Below, piece after piece: positions 33,750-42,726 of a DNA stretch of 64,000 nucleotides; the first letter of the stretch is position 1, and every line of letters begins with the position of its first letter. Source of the DNA: Microbacterium hydrocarbonoxydans. GTDB lineage: Bacteria > Actinomycetota > Actinomycetes > Actinomycetales > Microbacteriaceae. The position numbers and the translations under genes are program-made. Where the stretch lies: positions 310,001-374,000 of the forward strand of contig NZ_JAAKXW010000002.1 in NCBI RefSeq assembly GCF_011752045.1, read 5' to 3'. Under the pieces are notes generated by a model. That model ran no database searches. It was not told the DNA's origin and worked only from the letters and a program-made list of their open reading frames with translations.

Positions 33750-34553
33750 ATGCGGCTGATCGCGACCGATCTCGACGGGACCCTCCTCGACTCTGCGGCC
33801 GCGGTCACGCCGCGCACCCGCCGCGCGCTCGATGCGGCGCGCGCCCGCGGCATCCACGTCGTCCCCGTGACGGCCCGCCAGCCCATAGGACTGCGGGCGA
33901 TCGCCGCCGAGGCGGGCTTCGACGACTGGGCGCTGTGCGGCAACGGCGCGTACGCGACGAACCTCGCGGACGGCCGGATGCTGTTCGCCGAGGAGCTGCC
34001 GGCCGACACGATCCGCACGCTGGCCGAGGCGCTGCGTGCGAGCATCCCCGGACTGCTGTTCGCGAGCGTGCGCGAGGGCGGCGAGACCTTCGTCGCACAG
34101 CACGGCTACGCGGAGATCGCCGACTACGCCGACCACAAGCGCCACCCGCGCACGATGGGCGGGGTCGACCTGGAGCACGTGCTCGCCGCTCCCAGCCTGA
34201 AGCTCGTGATCCGGCATCCGGAGCTCGCGCCGTCCGTGCTCTTCGACAACCTCCGCGACCTCGGTCTCACCGGCTTCGAGGCGACGCTGTCCGGCGCCCC
34301 CTTCGTCGAGGTGATGGCCGAGGGCGTCACCAAGGCGACCGGGCTGGCGCGGCTCTGCGAGCACCTGCACGTCGACCGCGCCGACGTGGTCGCCTTCGGC
34401 GACGCGCTCAACGACGTCGAGATGCTGCGCTGGGCGGGGCACGGCGTCGCCATGGCGGGGTCCGAGCCGATCGTGCTCGACGCCGCCGACGAGGTGGCCC
34501 TGTCGAACGACGACGACGGTGTGGCGCGGGTGATCGAGCGGATGCTCGGCTGA
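33750..34553 (+). CDS. Cof-type HAD-superfamily phosphatase
   Basis: 267 residues. HAD motif I is IATDLDGTLLDS, motif II lies in VVPVTARQP, Lys is in GVTKATGLARL, and motif IV is VAFGDALNDVEMLRWAG. The type IIB (Cof) cap lies between. Relatives dephosphorylate sugar phosphates, flavins or pyridoxal phosphate; the substrate is not readable here. The ATG follows the intergenic GAGCGAGC element directly, without a Shine-Dalgarno site. Confidence 0.9.
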   Translation: MRLIATDLDGTLLDSAAAVTPRTRRALDAARARGIHVVPVTARQPIGLRAIAAEAGFDDWALCGNGAYATNLADGRMLFAEELPADTIRTLAEALRASIPGLLFASVREGGETFVAQHGYAEIADYADHKRHPRTMGGVDLEHVLAAPSLKLVIRHPELAPSVLFDNLRDLGLTGFEATLSGAPFVEVMAEGVTKATGLARLCEHLHVDRADVVAFGDALNDVEMLRWAGHGVAMAGSEPIVLDAADEVALSNDDDGVARVIERMLG

Positions 34554-34556
34554 CCC

Positions 34557-35189
34557 TCAGCCGGCGACGGCGTCGAGGAACGCGACCGCGCGGACCGGAG
34601 CCCCGTCGCCCTCGAGCCGCAGCGGGAAGAAGCCGACGCGGATCCTCGTGGGGAGGTCATCGAGCCCGCAGAGGTTCTCGACGATGAGCCCGTCACCGCC
34701 GAGCACGATCTCGTGCACGGGGAAGCCGGCGCCGGACGTCGGGTCGGGGCTCAGGGTGTCGACGGCGAGCACACGCATCCCGCGGCGCATGAGCTCGCGG
34801 ACGGCGTCCGGGTCGAGGAACGGATGCCGCAGTGCGCGCTCCGTGCCGAAGAGGCGCGCCCAGCCGGTGTCGACGATCACGATCGAGGGCAGGTCATCGG
34901 GGGCGGCGAGGTCGTCCCAGCGGATGGCGTGCCCTGGTTCGGTGTTCGGCGGTCGCAGCACGACGGCCTCGCCGACGAGTGCATCGAGTGAGACGTCGGC
35001 GAGGGTGCGGCCGCCGGCGATCGTGTGCGCGGGCGCGTCGACGTGGGTGCCGGTGTGCGATCCGAGGCCGAGGCGAGCGACCGCGGCGCCGTCCGCTGTC
35101 ACGGTGAGCGCGGGGCTCACCGTGACAGCGGGATCTCCGGGGTAGACCATCATGCCGTCCCGGATCGGGTGGCTCAGATCGCGCAGCAT
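34557..35189 (-). CDS. Cyclase / kynurenine-formamidase-like hydrolase
   Basis: 210 residues. The metal-binding motif HTGTHVDAPAH (HXGTHXDXPXH) is diagnostic of the cyclase family (Pfam PF04199), whose members include bacterial kynurenine formamidase KynB and isatin hydrolase. The N-terminus LRDLSHPIRDGMMVYPGDP is typical. The ATG at 35189 is preferred; a GTG five codons upstream is possible. CATGAT 6 nt before the ATG is a weak form of the leaderless -10. No kynurenine pathway genes are nearby, so the substrate is open. Confidence 0.85.
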   Translation of the reverse strand: MLRDLSHPIRDGMMVYPGDPAVTVSPALTVTADGAAVARLGLGSHTGTHVDAPAHTIAGGRTLADVSLDALVGEAVVLRPPNTEPGHAIRWDDLAAPDDLPSIVIVDTGWARLFGTERALRHPFLDPDAVRELMRRGMRVLAVDTLSPDPTSGAGFPVHEIVLGGDGLIVENLCGLDDLPTRIRVGFFPLRLEGDGAPVRAVAFLDAVAG

Positions 35190-35215
35190 CCTGCCATCAT
35201 GCACCGTGCGGTCGA

Positions 35216-37402
35216 TCAGCCGACCGGCACGTCGCGCTTCGGACCCGCATAGACCGGCGCCAGCACGGCAGATGCTGCCTCGGCGGGGATGTGCCCGGCA
35301 AGGGTTCCGGTGACGACGACGCTGATGCGGGCTCCGCGGAGACGCCCCGTCACCTGCAGAATGTCACTCTGCGCACCCGGGATGGGCTCACCGTCCGCCA
35401 GCCACTGGTAGTGGAGTTCGACGCCCGAAGGGCCCCAGTCGCCGGGCAGGACCGTGAGCACCTGACCCATGCGGGGCTCGCCCACGATCACGGGGACACC
35501 CGCGGAGACGCCTGGTGAGGGACACTCGCGCGACAGTTCCACGTCGATGCCGGAGTACGTCTGCCCTGCCGAGAGCTCGAAGGTCTCGGCGTCGGCCAGC
35601 GATGTCGCGCCACCGTAGTAGAGGTCGCAGAATCCCTCGGCCTGGACGCCGATCGTGTAGGTCCCCGCGGGAAGCCTCCCGGCTTGAACGTCCTCGAAGG
35701 AACCGCTGAACGAATAGTCCCCTGCTCCGGTGAGGATGCTCTGGATCGCCTGCCATTCCTCGCCGCTCCAGCGGTATGCGGTCACGTGCGCCTGGACCTC
35801 GCCGCCGGCGACCCCCTCCGCGGAGAGAGCTCCGCGGATGTCCGCCCCGCGCTCGAGTGTGAAGTCGATTCCTGAGATCGTCTGATCTCCGGCAAGGGTG
35901 ATCGGGGTGGCGTCAGCGCGCCTCACGGCCGACTCGTAGTACTCGGTGACGAGCGCTCCCTCGCGCGCAGTCGCGTAGGCCTCGATCGTGTAGGTTCCCG
36001 GCGCGACGTACATCGTGTACGTGCCGTCTTCGTTCAGCCATGCCATGCCACCGAACTCGTCCCCGCTCCAAGCGGAGACGGAGCCCTCGAAGATCTCGAC
36101 ACCGCCGGTGGAGACGGTCCCGGTGATCTGCGCGGCCGACGTCAGCTGCGCGTCGATCCCTGTGACCTGCGCGCCGATTCCGGCTGAGAAGCGCGTGGCG
36201 TCGGCTTCCGCCCGTGCGTCCTGCCAGTACTCGGCGAGAAGGGACTGGTCGAAGGGCTGGAAGTGGACGGTGTACTCACCGGGAGCCACTCTCACCGAGT
36301 AGTTCCCGTGCTCGTCGGTCGTCGTGTACTCGCCACCGACTGTCACACTGGCCTCGACAGGGCTGCCATCGCTCCCCCGCGTCACCGTTCCGCTGATCGT
36401 CGCCGCCTCGACAAGCGACGCATCGATACCCGATGAGTCCTCGCCGGGCGCCACCGCGACACTCGTCGCCTGTCCCGCACTGTGGACGCCGTCCCAGTAC
36501 TCCACGGCGAGTCCATCGTCGACGCCCGGCCGGAAGGTGACGGTGTACTCACCCGCGACCAGGGAATCCACACGGTAGAAGCCGCCCTCGTCGGTCACGG
36601 CGCTGGAATAGGCGGAGCCGCTCTGGTCGACGACGTGCACATATGCACCCTCGACGGGCGAACCGTCGCCCTCACGCGTCACAATGCCCGAGATCGATCC
36701 GCCCTGCGCCAGTCCCGCATCGATGCCAGAGGTCGTTTCGCCCGGGTTCACCACCACGAGCTGGGCGTCCACCCACGACCGCGCGCCGTCGAAGTACTCG
36801 CCGGCCAGGCCCGAGTCGCCGAGGAACTCCACCCGGTACTCCCCGGGCATGAGCCCGGAGATCACGTACTCGCCATTCGCATCCGTGAACGCGGAACCGT
36901 GACCACCTGAAGAACCCGATACCTGAACGATCCCGGATTGCACGGGCGCGCCATCCGAATCCCGCGTCACCCGACCTTCGATGGAACCGCCCAGCTCGAG
37001 CGATGCATCGATGCCCGTCACGTCCTCTCCGGCACCGACGGGAACCAACTGCGCCTCCCAGCTCCAGTGAACGCCGTTGTAGAACTCACCGACGAGAGGT
37101 GCCGGGGGCTCGGTGAACTCGACCTTGTAGTCCGAGGGCGCCAGCCCTTCCAGGACATAGGCGCCCGCGGCATCCGTCGTCGCCGAGGCCCAACTGCCGT
37201 CTTCGCTCCAAGCCGCCACCGACACACCCTCGACGGGCTGCCCGTGGGTCTCGCTGGTCACGACTCCGCGGATCGAGCCAGTCCCCGGGACCGGCTCCTC
37301 GGCCACTGCCGACACCGACCCACCCAGCATCAGGGCCGCAGCCGCCAGTCCGGCGATCGCACCGCCCAGAATCCTGCGCCGGAGCGCACCACGCATCGAC
37401 AT
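35216..37402 (-). CDS. Secreted multidomain protein with six CNA-B-like repeats
   Basis: 728 residues. A signal peptide (basic MRGALRRR, hydrophobic core, SVSAVAEEP cleavage) precedes six prealbumin-like (carboxypeptidase-regulatory/CNA-B) repeats. Each opens with a strand such as GSIRGVVTS, GSIEGRVTR, GSISGIVTR, ATISGTVTR, AQITGTVST or ADIRGALSA and ends in GIDASL-type linkers (GIDAGL, GIDAQL, GIDVEL). The C-terminal ~90 residues form an Ig-like domain (MGQVLTVLPGDWGP...YQWLADG) common in Microbacteriaceae surface proteins. There is no LPXTG. It is probably secreted or held by other means; adhesion is an inference. Confidence 0.85.
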   Translation of the reverse strand: MSMRGALRRRILGGAIAGLAAAALMLGGSVSAVAEEPVPGTGSIRGVVTSETHGQPVEGVSVAAWSEDGSWASATTDAAGAYVLEGLAPSDYKVEFTEPPAPLVGEFYNGVHWSWEAQLVPVGAGEDVTGIDASLELGGSIEGRVTRDSDGAPVQSGIVQVSGSSGGHGSAFTDANGEYVISGLMPGEYRVEFLGDSGLAGEYFDGARSWVDAQLVVVNPGETTSGIDAGLAQGGSISGIVTREGDGSPVEGAYVHVVDQSGSAYSSAVTDEGGFYRVDSLVAGEYTVTFRPGVDDGLAVEYWDGVHSAGQATSVAVAPGEDSSGIDASLVEAATISGTVTRGSDGSPVEASVTVGGEYTTTDEHGNYSVRVAPGEYTVHFQPFDQSLLAEYWQDARAEADATRFSAGIGAQVTGIDAQLTSAAQITGTVSTGGVEIFEGSVSAWSGDEFGGMAWLNEDGTYTMYVAPGTYTIEAYATAREGALVTEYYESAVRRADATPITLAGDQTISGIDFTLERGADIRGALSAEGVAGGEVQAHVTAYRWSGEEWQAIQSILTGAGDYSFSGSFEDVQAGRLPAGTYTIGVQAEGFCDLYYGGATSLADAETFELSAGQTYSGIDVELSRECPSPGVSAGVPVIVGEPRMGQVLTVLPGDWGPSGVELHYQWLADGEPIPGAQSDILQVTGRLRGARISVVVTGTLAGHIPAEAASAVLAPVYAGPKRDVPVG

Positions 37403-37489
37403 CTTCTTCCCCCACGGGTCGGGGCGCGGCACCCCTCAGTGCGCGCCGATCAGCAGATCACCCTGCCGATCGCGGCAATGTGCCTTCCG

Positions 37490-37518
37490 AATCTAGGGGA
37501 TCCCGGGGTTTCCGTCGA
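37490..37518 (-). promoter_or_regulatory. Candidate promoter of the CNA-B-like protein gene
   Basis: On the minus strand TCGACG (37518-37513), a 17-nt spacer and TAGATT (37495-37490). The predicted leader is about 80 nt and ends in GGGGGAAGAAG before the ATG at 37402. Confidence 0.35.
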
Positions 37519-37538
37519 GCGTCTTGATGAAAGCGATA

Positions 37539-38165
37539 TCAGTCCTCGAAGGTGCCGACCTCCGGCACCCGATCGGTGCGGCGGTATCGGAGCAGTGTCA
37601 CGCCGCCGTCGTCCGCGACCGGAGGGGCGAGGAGCTCCAGCACCGAAGGCAGAGCGTGGTCGTCGAAGACCTTCTTGCCGGCGCCGAGCAGGATCGGGTA
37701 GACCCACAGATTCAGCTCGTCGAAGAGCCCCTCGGCGAGAAGGGTGTGCACGAAGTCGAGGCTGCCGATCACGTGCACCTCGCCGTGCCGCTCACGCATC
37801 TCGGCGATCTCGGCGGCGAGATCGTCGCCGACCCGCGTCGAGCCCTGCCAGCCGAGCGCGATGCCGGCGTCGCGGGAGGCCACGTACTTCGGCACGCGGT
37901 CGAAGAGCCGGCCGATCTCCCCCGAGGGCCCGTCGGTGTGATGCGGCCAGTACGCCGCGAAGATGTCGTAGGTGCGGCGGCCGAGGAGCAGCGCGTCGAG
38001 GCCCTGCATCCCCTTCATCACCTCTTCGCCGACGCCCGAGGAGGGGTGGCCGGCCTGCCAGCCGCTGAAGCGGAAGCCGCCCGAGGTGTCCTCCTCGGTG
38101 CCGCCGGGCCCCTGGGCGACGCCGTCGAGGGTGGTGAACAGATCGATCAGGATGCGACCGGTCAT
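37539..38165 (-). CDS. RibD C-terminal / dihydrofolate-reductase-fold protein
   Basis: 208 residues. ILIDLFTTLDGVAQ at the start, LLLGRRTYDIFAAYWP and the NADPH-binding VHVIGSLDFVHTLLAEGLFDEL are the marks of the RibD C-terminal-domain family of NADPH-dependent reductases. The exact substrate is unknown; many copies in actinobacteria are stand-alone and stress-linked. AAGGAGCATC precedes the ATG. It lies 27 nt after the HxlR gene on the same strand and is probably in that operon. Confidence 0.88.
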   Translation of the reverse strand: MTGRILIDLFTTLDGVAQGPGGTEEDTSGGFRFSGWQAGHPSSGVGEEVMKGMQGLDALLLGRRTYDIFAAYWPHHTDGPSGEIGRLFDRVPKYVASRDAGIALGWQGSTRVGDDLAAEIAEMRERHGEVHVIGSLDFVHTLLAEGLFDELNLWVYPILLGAGKKVFDDHALPSVLELLAPPVADDGGVTLLRYRRTDRVPEVGTFED

Positions 38166-38192
38166 GGTGATGCTCCTTACGCAGTCGGTTCG

Positions 38193-38891
38193 TTACGCAC
38201 TCAGTCTTTCGTCGATCGGGGCGATGTGGAAGGTCGTCGCGAACGACTCCAGGTGGCCGAGATCGCCGCGCACCACGGCGAGCACGTCCTGCTCCAGAGC
38301 CTCGGCAGGCGTGATCTCTCCCCCGATCAGACGGCGGATGCCGGGACCGGCGACGATCACGGCATCCGGCTCACCCTCAGGCCCTGGGCCGCCCACCGGC
38401 TCGGGTGGGGCGAGCCGGAAGACCGTCAGGGTGCCGCCCTGCACCGAGGCGCGCAGAGCCACCTCGCCGACGTGCAGCTCGTACTCGGCATCCAGCGCCC
38501 CGTCTGCGGCGGCATCCGCCTGGAAGGCCGTGCGCAGCGCCATCGTGAGGGAATCGGGGGTGACCACGTCGCCCTCCTCCGGGTCGCCCATGGTCTGGAA
38601 GCCCCACCGTCCGAGCTCGAGGATAACGGGTTCGAGCGCCTGCCCGTAGGGGGTGAGCTCGTAGGCGAGGCCGCGTCGCAGCGGGATGCGCCGCACGACC
38701 CCGCCCTCCTGCAGCTCCTTCAGGCGCGTGGACAGGATGTTCGTGGGGATGCGCGGCAGGCCCTGCTTGAGATCGGTGTAGCGACGCGGCCCGACGAGCA
38801 GATCGCGGACGATGAGCAGCGCCCATCGCTCCCCGATCAGCTCGACGGCCGTCGTCACACCGCAGTACTGGCCGTAGCCGCGCGCCGCCAT
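38193..38891 (-). CDS. HxlR-family transcriptional regulator with C-terminal SCP2-like extension
   Basis: 232 residues. Residues 1-100 are the HxlR winged helix: YCGVTTAVELIGERWALLIVRDLL, then RIPTNILSTRLKELQEGGVV. The C-terminal ~130 residues are an extension that in relatives resembles a sterol-carrier (SCP2-like) ligand pocket. HxlR regulators often respond to thiol or carbonyl stress. It lies 1 nt after the VOC gene stop, and the promoter of that operon carries two matching operators, so autoregulation is likely. Confidence 0.9.
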   Translation of the reverse strand: MAARGYGQYCGVTTAVELIGERWALLIVRDLLVGPRRYTDLKQGLPRIPTNILSTRLKELQEGGVVRRIPLRRGLAYELTPYGQALEPVILELGRWGFQTMGDPEEGDVVTPDSLTMALRTAFQADAAADGALDAEYELHVGEVALRASVQGGTLTVFRLAPPEPVGGPGPEGEPDAVIVAGPGIRRLIGGEITPAEALEQDVLAVVRGDLGHLESFATTFHIAPIDERLSA

Positions 38892-38892
38892 G

Positions 38893-39333
38893 TCAGGCCG
38901 TGGCGCTCTGCTCCGCGACGTGCTCCGGACCGTTCTCCACGGCCTCGGGGGTCATGTAGAGGAAGCCCAGCGAGTTGCCGTCGGGGTCGTCGATGTCGCG
39001 CGAGTACATGAAGCCGTAGTCCTGCGCGGGCTTGGGCTCGGAGCCGCCGGCTGCGAGGGCCTTCTCGGCGATGGCGTCGACGTCCTCGCGGGAGTCCTTC
39101 GCGAACGACACCGAGACCTGGCAGACCTCCTTCGGGTCGGCGATCGGCTTGTCGGTGAACGTGGCGAAGAACTCGCGCTTGAGGACCATGAAGTAGACGT
39201 CCTCGCTCCACACCACGCACGCGGCGTTCTCGTCGGTGAAGAGCGGGTTGATCTCGCAGCCGAGCGCAGTGTAGAACGCCTTGGCGCGCTCGAGATCGGT
39301 GGTGGGCAGGTTGACGAAGACCTTGGTGGACAT
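38893..39333 (-). CDS. VOC (glyoxalase/bleomycin-resistance-like) family protein
   Basis: 146 residues. The VOC fold shows in KVFVNLPTTDLERAKAFYTALG and the C-terminal DIDDPDGNSLGFLYM. This subgroup resembles YaeR/PhnB-type lactoylglutathione-lyase-like proteins of unknown substrate. AAAGGAG precedes the ATG at 39333. It is first of the VOC-HxlR-reductase operon, driven by a consensus-like promoter overlapped by two operators. Confidence 0.9.
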   Translation of the reverse strand: MSTKVFVNLPTTDLERAKAFYTALGCEINPLFTDENAACVVWSEDVYFMVLKREFFATFTDKPIADPKEVCQVSVSFAKDSREDVDAIAEKALAAGGSEPKPAQDYGFMYSRDIDDPDGNSLGFLYMTPEAVENGPEHVAEQSATA

Positions 39334-39398
39334 GCGTGCTCCTTTGTCGATGTCGTTCTCGATGTCTGGGACGGCGCTGTCGTCGACCCGATGAGGCG

Positions 39399-39436
39399 AT
39401 ACTTGCAAAAAACAAGCCCGCTTGTCAATAGCAAGC
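39399..39436 (-). promoter_or_regulatory. Promoter with two CTTG-N7-CAAG operators (HxlR autoregulation)
   Basis: On the minus strand TTGACA (39428-39423), an 18-nt spacer and AAGTAT (39404-39399). Two palindromes cover it: CTTG-N7-CAAG at 39402-39416 on the -10 side, and GCTTG-N7-CAAGC at 39420-39436 over the -35. Centre-to-centre spacing is 19 nt, about two helical turns, as for two dimers on one DNA face. The site sits upstream of the HxlR operon. Confidence 0.7.
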
Positions 39437-39499
39437 CCCGAGCCGCGATCCGCCCTGCGGGGGATGCCCCCGGCATCCGGCCCCCGTACCGTGGGAGGC

Positions 39500-40774
39500 A
39501 TGCCGTTCACCCGCACGCCCACCCCGCGCGAGCTGCGCAGCGACCTCGTGCTGGCGGCGGTGATGTTCGCCGGGGCGGTGCTCAGCGCTGCGCTCTCGTC
39601 GATCGCCGAGGTCTACGGCGACGAGCAGGCCGAACTGTGGACCGCCCTCGTGTACGCCGCCGTGATCACCGCTCCGCTCGCCGTGCGCCGCCGCTGGCCG
39701 GGCATCGTCGCGATCATCACCGCGCTGGCGTACTTCGCCGCCGTCACGATCAAGGTGCCGGAGATCTACGTCGGCAACATCGCCATGTTCGTCGGCCTGT
39801 ACACGGTCGGCGCCTGGATGAACGACCGCCGCCGCGCGCTCGTCGTGCGCGTCGGCATCATCGTCGGGATGTTCATCTGGCTGATCATCACGATGTACCG
39901 CGACGCGATCAGCGAGGCGGACAAGGCCGACGTCGCCGCCGGCGCCTTCTCGCCGTATGTCGCCTTCATGATGATCCAGATCCTGCTGAACGTGCTGTAC
40001 TTCGGCGGGGCGTACTACTTCGGCGAGCGCTCCTGGCACGCCGCCGTGCAGCGCAGCGTGCTGGAACAGCGCACGATCGAGCTGGAGCGCGAGCGCGAGG
40101 TCACCGCGGCGCAGGCCGTCGCCCTCGACCGCGTGCGCATCGCCAGGGAGCTGCACGACGTCGTCGCCCACCACGTGTCGGTCATGGGCGTGCAGGCCGG
40201 GGCCGCGCGTCTCGTGCTCGACCAGGATCAGGAGCAGTCCCGGCGGATCCTGGCCGGGATCGAGAGCTCGGCCAGGGACGCGATCCGCGAGCTCCGCCAG
40301 CTGCTGGAGACCCTGCGCACGCCGGGCGATTCCTCGGATGCCGCCTCCACCGTCACCCTCGCCGACATCGCCGACCTCGCCGAGGCGTCGACCGCGGCCG
40401 GGCTCCCCACCGAGTACGCGGTGATCGGCGACCCGGTCCCCGTGCCTTCCGTCGTGGCCGTGAACCTGTACCGGATCGCGCAGGAGTCCCTGACGAACGC
40501 CCGCCGGCACGCGGGGCCGGGCGCCACCGCCGACGTGCGCGTCCGCTACGACGAGGACGGCGTCGAGGTCGAGGTCGTGAACACCGGCCGCGCCGTGGGC
40601 GCGCTGCGTCCCGGCCTCGGTCAGCTGGGAATGCGGGAGCGGGCCGCGGCATCCGGCGGCACCCTCGAGATCACGCCGCGCACGCCCGGCGGCCTGCGGG
40701 TGCGCGCGCGGGTGCCCCTGCAGCCCGAGCCGCACGCCCCGATCCCCCGCGCGGCCGAGGGGACGCTCTCATGA
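39500..40774 (+). CDS. Sensor histidine kinase, HisKA_3 (NarX/DesK-like)
   Basis: 424 residues. Four to five membrane helices fill residues about 15-180. The H-box is RIARELHDVVAHHVSVMG, and the HATPase domain holds NLYRIAQESLTNARRHA and LGQLGMRERAA. The frame is open upstream, but the ATG at 39500 is chosen because TACCGT (39487-39492) lies 7 nt before it (leaderless) and a basic start precedes the first helix. It overlaps its regulator by ATGA. Confidence 0.92.
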   Translation: MPFTRTPTPRELRSDLVLAAVMFAGAVLSAALSSIAEVYGDEQAELWTALVYAAVITAPLAVRRRWPGIVAIITALAYFAAVTIKVPEIYVGNIAMFVGLYTVGAWMNDRRRALVVRVGIIVGMFIWLIITMYRDAISEADKADVAAGAFSPYVAFMMIQILLNVLYFGGAYYFGERSWHAAVQRSVLEQRTIELEREREVTAAQAVALDRVRIARELHDVVAHHVSVMGVQAGAARLVLDQDQEQSRRILAGIESSARDAIRELRQLLETLRTPGDSSDAASTVTLADIADLAEASTAAGLPTEYAVIGDPVPVPSVVAVNLYRIAQESLTNARRHAGPGATADVRVRYDEDGVEVEVVNTGRAVGALRPGLGQLGMRERAAASGGTLEITPRTPGGLRVRARVPLQPEPHAPIPRAAEGTLS

Positions 40775-41478
40775 TCCGGGTGCTCCTCGTCGACGACCAC
40801 GCGATGCTCCGTGCCGGTTTCCGCACGATCCTCGACACGCAGCCCGACATCACCGTGGTCGGCGAGGCGTCGACCGGCGCGGAGGCGGTGGAGCAGGCAT
40901 CCGTTCTCCGCCCCGATGTGATCACGATGGACGTGCAGATGCCCGACATGGACGGCATCGAGGCGACGCGGATGCTCGTCGCCGACCCGGCCGTGGAGGC
41001 CGCGATCGCGATCATCACGACCTTCGACCGCGACGACTACCTGTACCGGGCGCTGGATGCCGGGGCGAGCGGCTTCCTGCTGAAGAACGCGGGCCCGGAA
41101 GACCTCATCGCCGCCGTCCGCGCGCTCGCCGCCGGCGACGGGATGCTCGCGCCCGAGGTCACTCGCCGGGTGCTGTCGCGCTTCGCCGCGGCATCCGCCC
41201 CCGCTCCGGTCGCACCCCCTGCCGGTGCAGCCCCCTCCGGACCGGGCCGAACTGCGACCGGAGCGCATCCAGGACTCGCCGAGCCGCTCACCGAGCGCGA
41301 GGCGGAGGTGCTCGCCCTCCTCGCCGACGCCCGCAGCAACGCGGAGATCGCCGGCGCGCTGTTCATCGGGGAGGCCACGGTGAAGACCCATGTCTCGCGC
41401 ATCCTTCAGAAGCTCGGCGCCCGCGACCGGGTGCAGGCCGTGGTGCTCGCGCACCGGATGGGCCTCGCATCGGCGTGA
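40771..41478 (+). CDS. NarL/LuxR-family response regulator
   Basis: 235 residues. Receiver: LLVDDHAMLRAGF, the phospho-acceptor Asp in VITMDVQMPDMDG, and Lys in GFLLKNAGP. A Pro/Ala linker (about 140-170) leads to a LuxR-type helix-turn-helix, LTEREAEVLALLADARSNAEIAG then EATVKTHVSRILQKLGA. It overlaps the kinase stop by ATGA; the two form a cognate pair. Confidence 0.95.
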   Translation: MIRVLLVDDHAMLRAGFRTILDTQPDITVVGEASTGAEAVEQASVLRPDVITMDVQMPDMDGIEATRMLVADPAVEAAIAIITTFDRDDYLYRALDAGASGFLLKNAGPEDLIAAVRALAAGDGMLAPEVTRRVLSRFAAASAPAPVAPPAGAAPSGPGRTATGAHPGLAEPLTEREAEVLALLADARSNAEIAGALFIGEATVKTHVSRILQKLGARDRVQAVVLAHRMGLASA

Positions 41479-41495
41479 CCGCTAGCCTCGAAGGC

Positions 41496-42668
41496 ATGCC
41501 CGAGGCCGCACCGCTCTCCCGACCGATCATGGCGGGCGTGGTCACGGCGCTCGTCGGCTTCACGAGCTCCTTCGCCGTGGTGCTCACCGGACTCTCCGCG
41601 GTCGGCGCGAGCTCGGCGCAGGCGGCCGGCGGCCTCCTCGCGGCGAGCATCACGATGGGACTCGCCTGCGTGATCCTCGCCTGGCGGTACCGGATGCCGA
41701 TCACCGTCGCCTGGTCGACGCCCGGAGCCGCGCTGCTGGCCGCGACCGGCGCCGTCGACGGCGGCTGGCCGGCGGCGATCGGCGCGTTCCTCCTCACGGC
41801 GGCGCTGATCCTGCTCACCGCCCTCTGGCCGGCGCTCGGGGCCCTGATCGCCCGCATCCCGCCGTCGATCGCGCAGGCGATGCTCGCCGGTGTGCTCCTC
41901 CCGCTCTGCCTCGCGCCGATCACCGGCCTCGTCGAGAACCCGTGGGGAGTCGTGCCGGTCGTGCTGACCTGGCTCGTGTTCGCGCGGATCGCACCCCGGT
42001 GGGCCGTGCCCCTGGCGTTCGCCGCCGCGGCCGTCGTCGTGGGCGTCTCCCTGATCCGCGAGAGCGCCGCCGTCGACCCGGCCCTGCTGCTGCCGCATGC
42101 AGAGCTCACCACCCCGACGTTCACTGCGGGCGCGGCCGTCGGCATCGCCCTGCCGCTGTTCATCGTGACGATGGCGTCGCAGAACGTGCCGGGCGTCGCC
42201 ATCATGCGCAGCTTCGGGTACGAGGTGCCGTGGCGCCCGGCGATGCTCGTCACCGGGCTCGGCACGGCGCTCGGCGCCCCCGCGGGCGGGCACGCGATCA
42301 ACCTCGCCGCGATCAGCGCGGCCCTCGCCGCAGGACCCGACGCCGATCCCGACCCGCGGCGGCGCTGGGTGGCCGGCGTCTCGACCGGCGTCTCCTACCT
42401 CGTGCTCGGCGGCCTCTCCGCCGCCTTCGCCGCCCTCGTGCTCCTGGCACCGGATGCGGTGATCCCCGCGGTCGCAGGCCTCGCGCTGTTCGGGGCCTTC
42501 GGCTCCTCCGTCCAGCAGGCGATCGACGACCCCGGCGAGCGCGTCCCCGCCGTGGTGACCTTCCTCGTGGCGGCATCCGGCATCTCCCTCCTCGGCGTCA
42601 GCGCCGCCTTCTGGGCGCTGGTCGCCGGCCTGATGGTGCGGGTGGTGCTGCACGCGGGGCGGCGCTGA
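41496..42668 (+). CDS. BenE-family benzoate/H+ symporter-like transporter
   Basis: 390 residues, about 12 helices. The BenE signature appears in WSTPGAALLAATG and PAGGHAINLAAISAA, with the 7+7 inverted-repeat topology of that family. Benzoate is the best-known substrate, but no aromatic catabolic genes are nearby, and distant members are often uncharacterised. The ATG at 41496 is chosen over an upstream in-frame start because TAGCCT (41483-41488) is 7 nt before it. Confidence 0.88.
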   Translation: MPEAAPLSRPIMAGVVTALVGFTSSFAVVLTGLSAVGASSAQAAGGLLAASITMGLACVILAWRYRMPITVAWSTPGAALLAATGAVDGGWPAAIGAFLLTAALILLTALWPALGALIARIPPSIAQAMLAGVLLPLCLAPITGLVENPWGVVPVVLTWLVFARIAPRWAVPLAFAAAAVVVGVSLIRESAAVDPALLLPHAELTTPTFTAGAAVGIALPLFIVTMASQNVPGVAIMRSFGYEVPWRPAMLVTGLGTALGAPAGGHAINLAAISAALAAGPDADPDPRRRWVAGVSTGVSYLVLGGLSAAFAALVLLAPDAVIPAVAGLALFGAFGSSVQQAIDDPGERVPAVVTFLVAASGISLLGVSAAFWALVAGLMVRVVLHAGRR

Positions 42669-42726
42669 AGAGCGGATGCGCCGGAAGGAGGGGCTCGCGC
42701 TCACGCCCTCGGGTTACCGTAGACGC

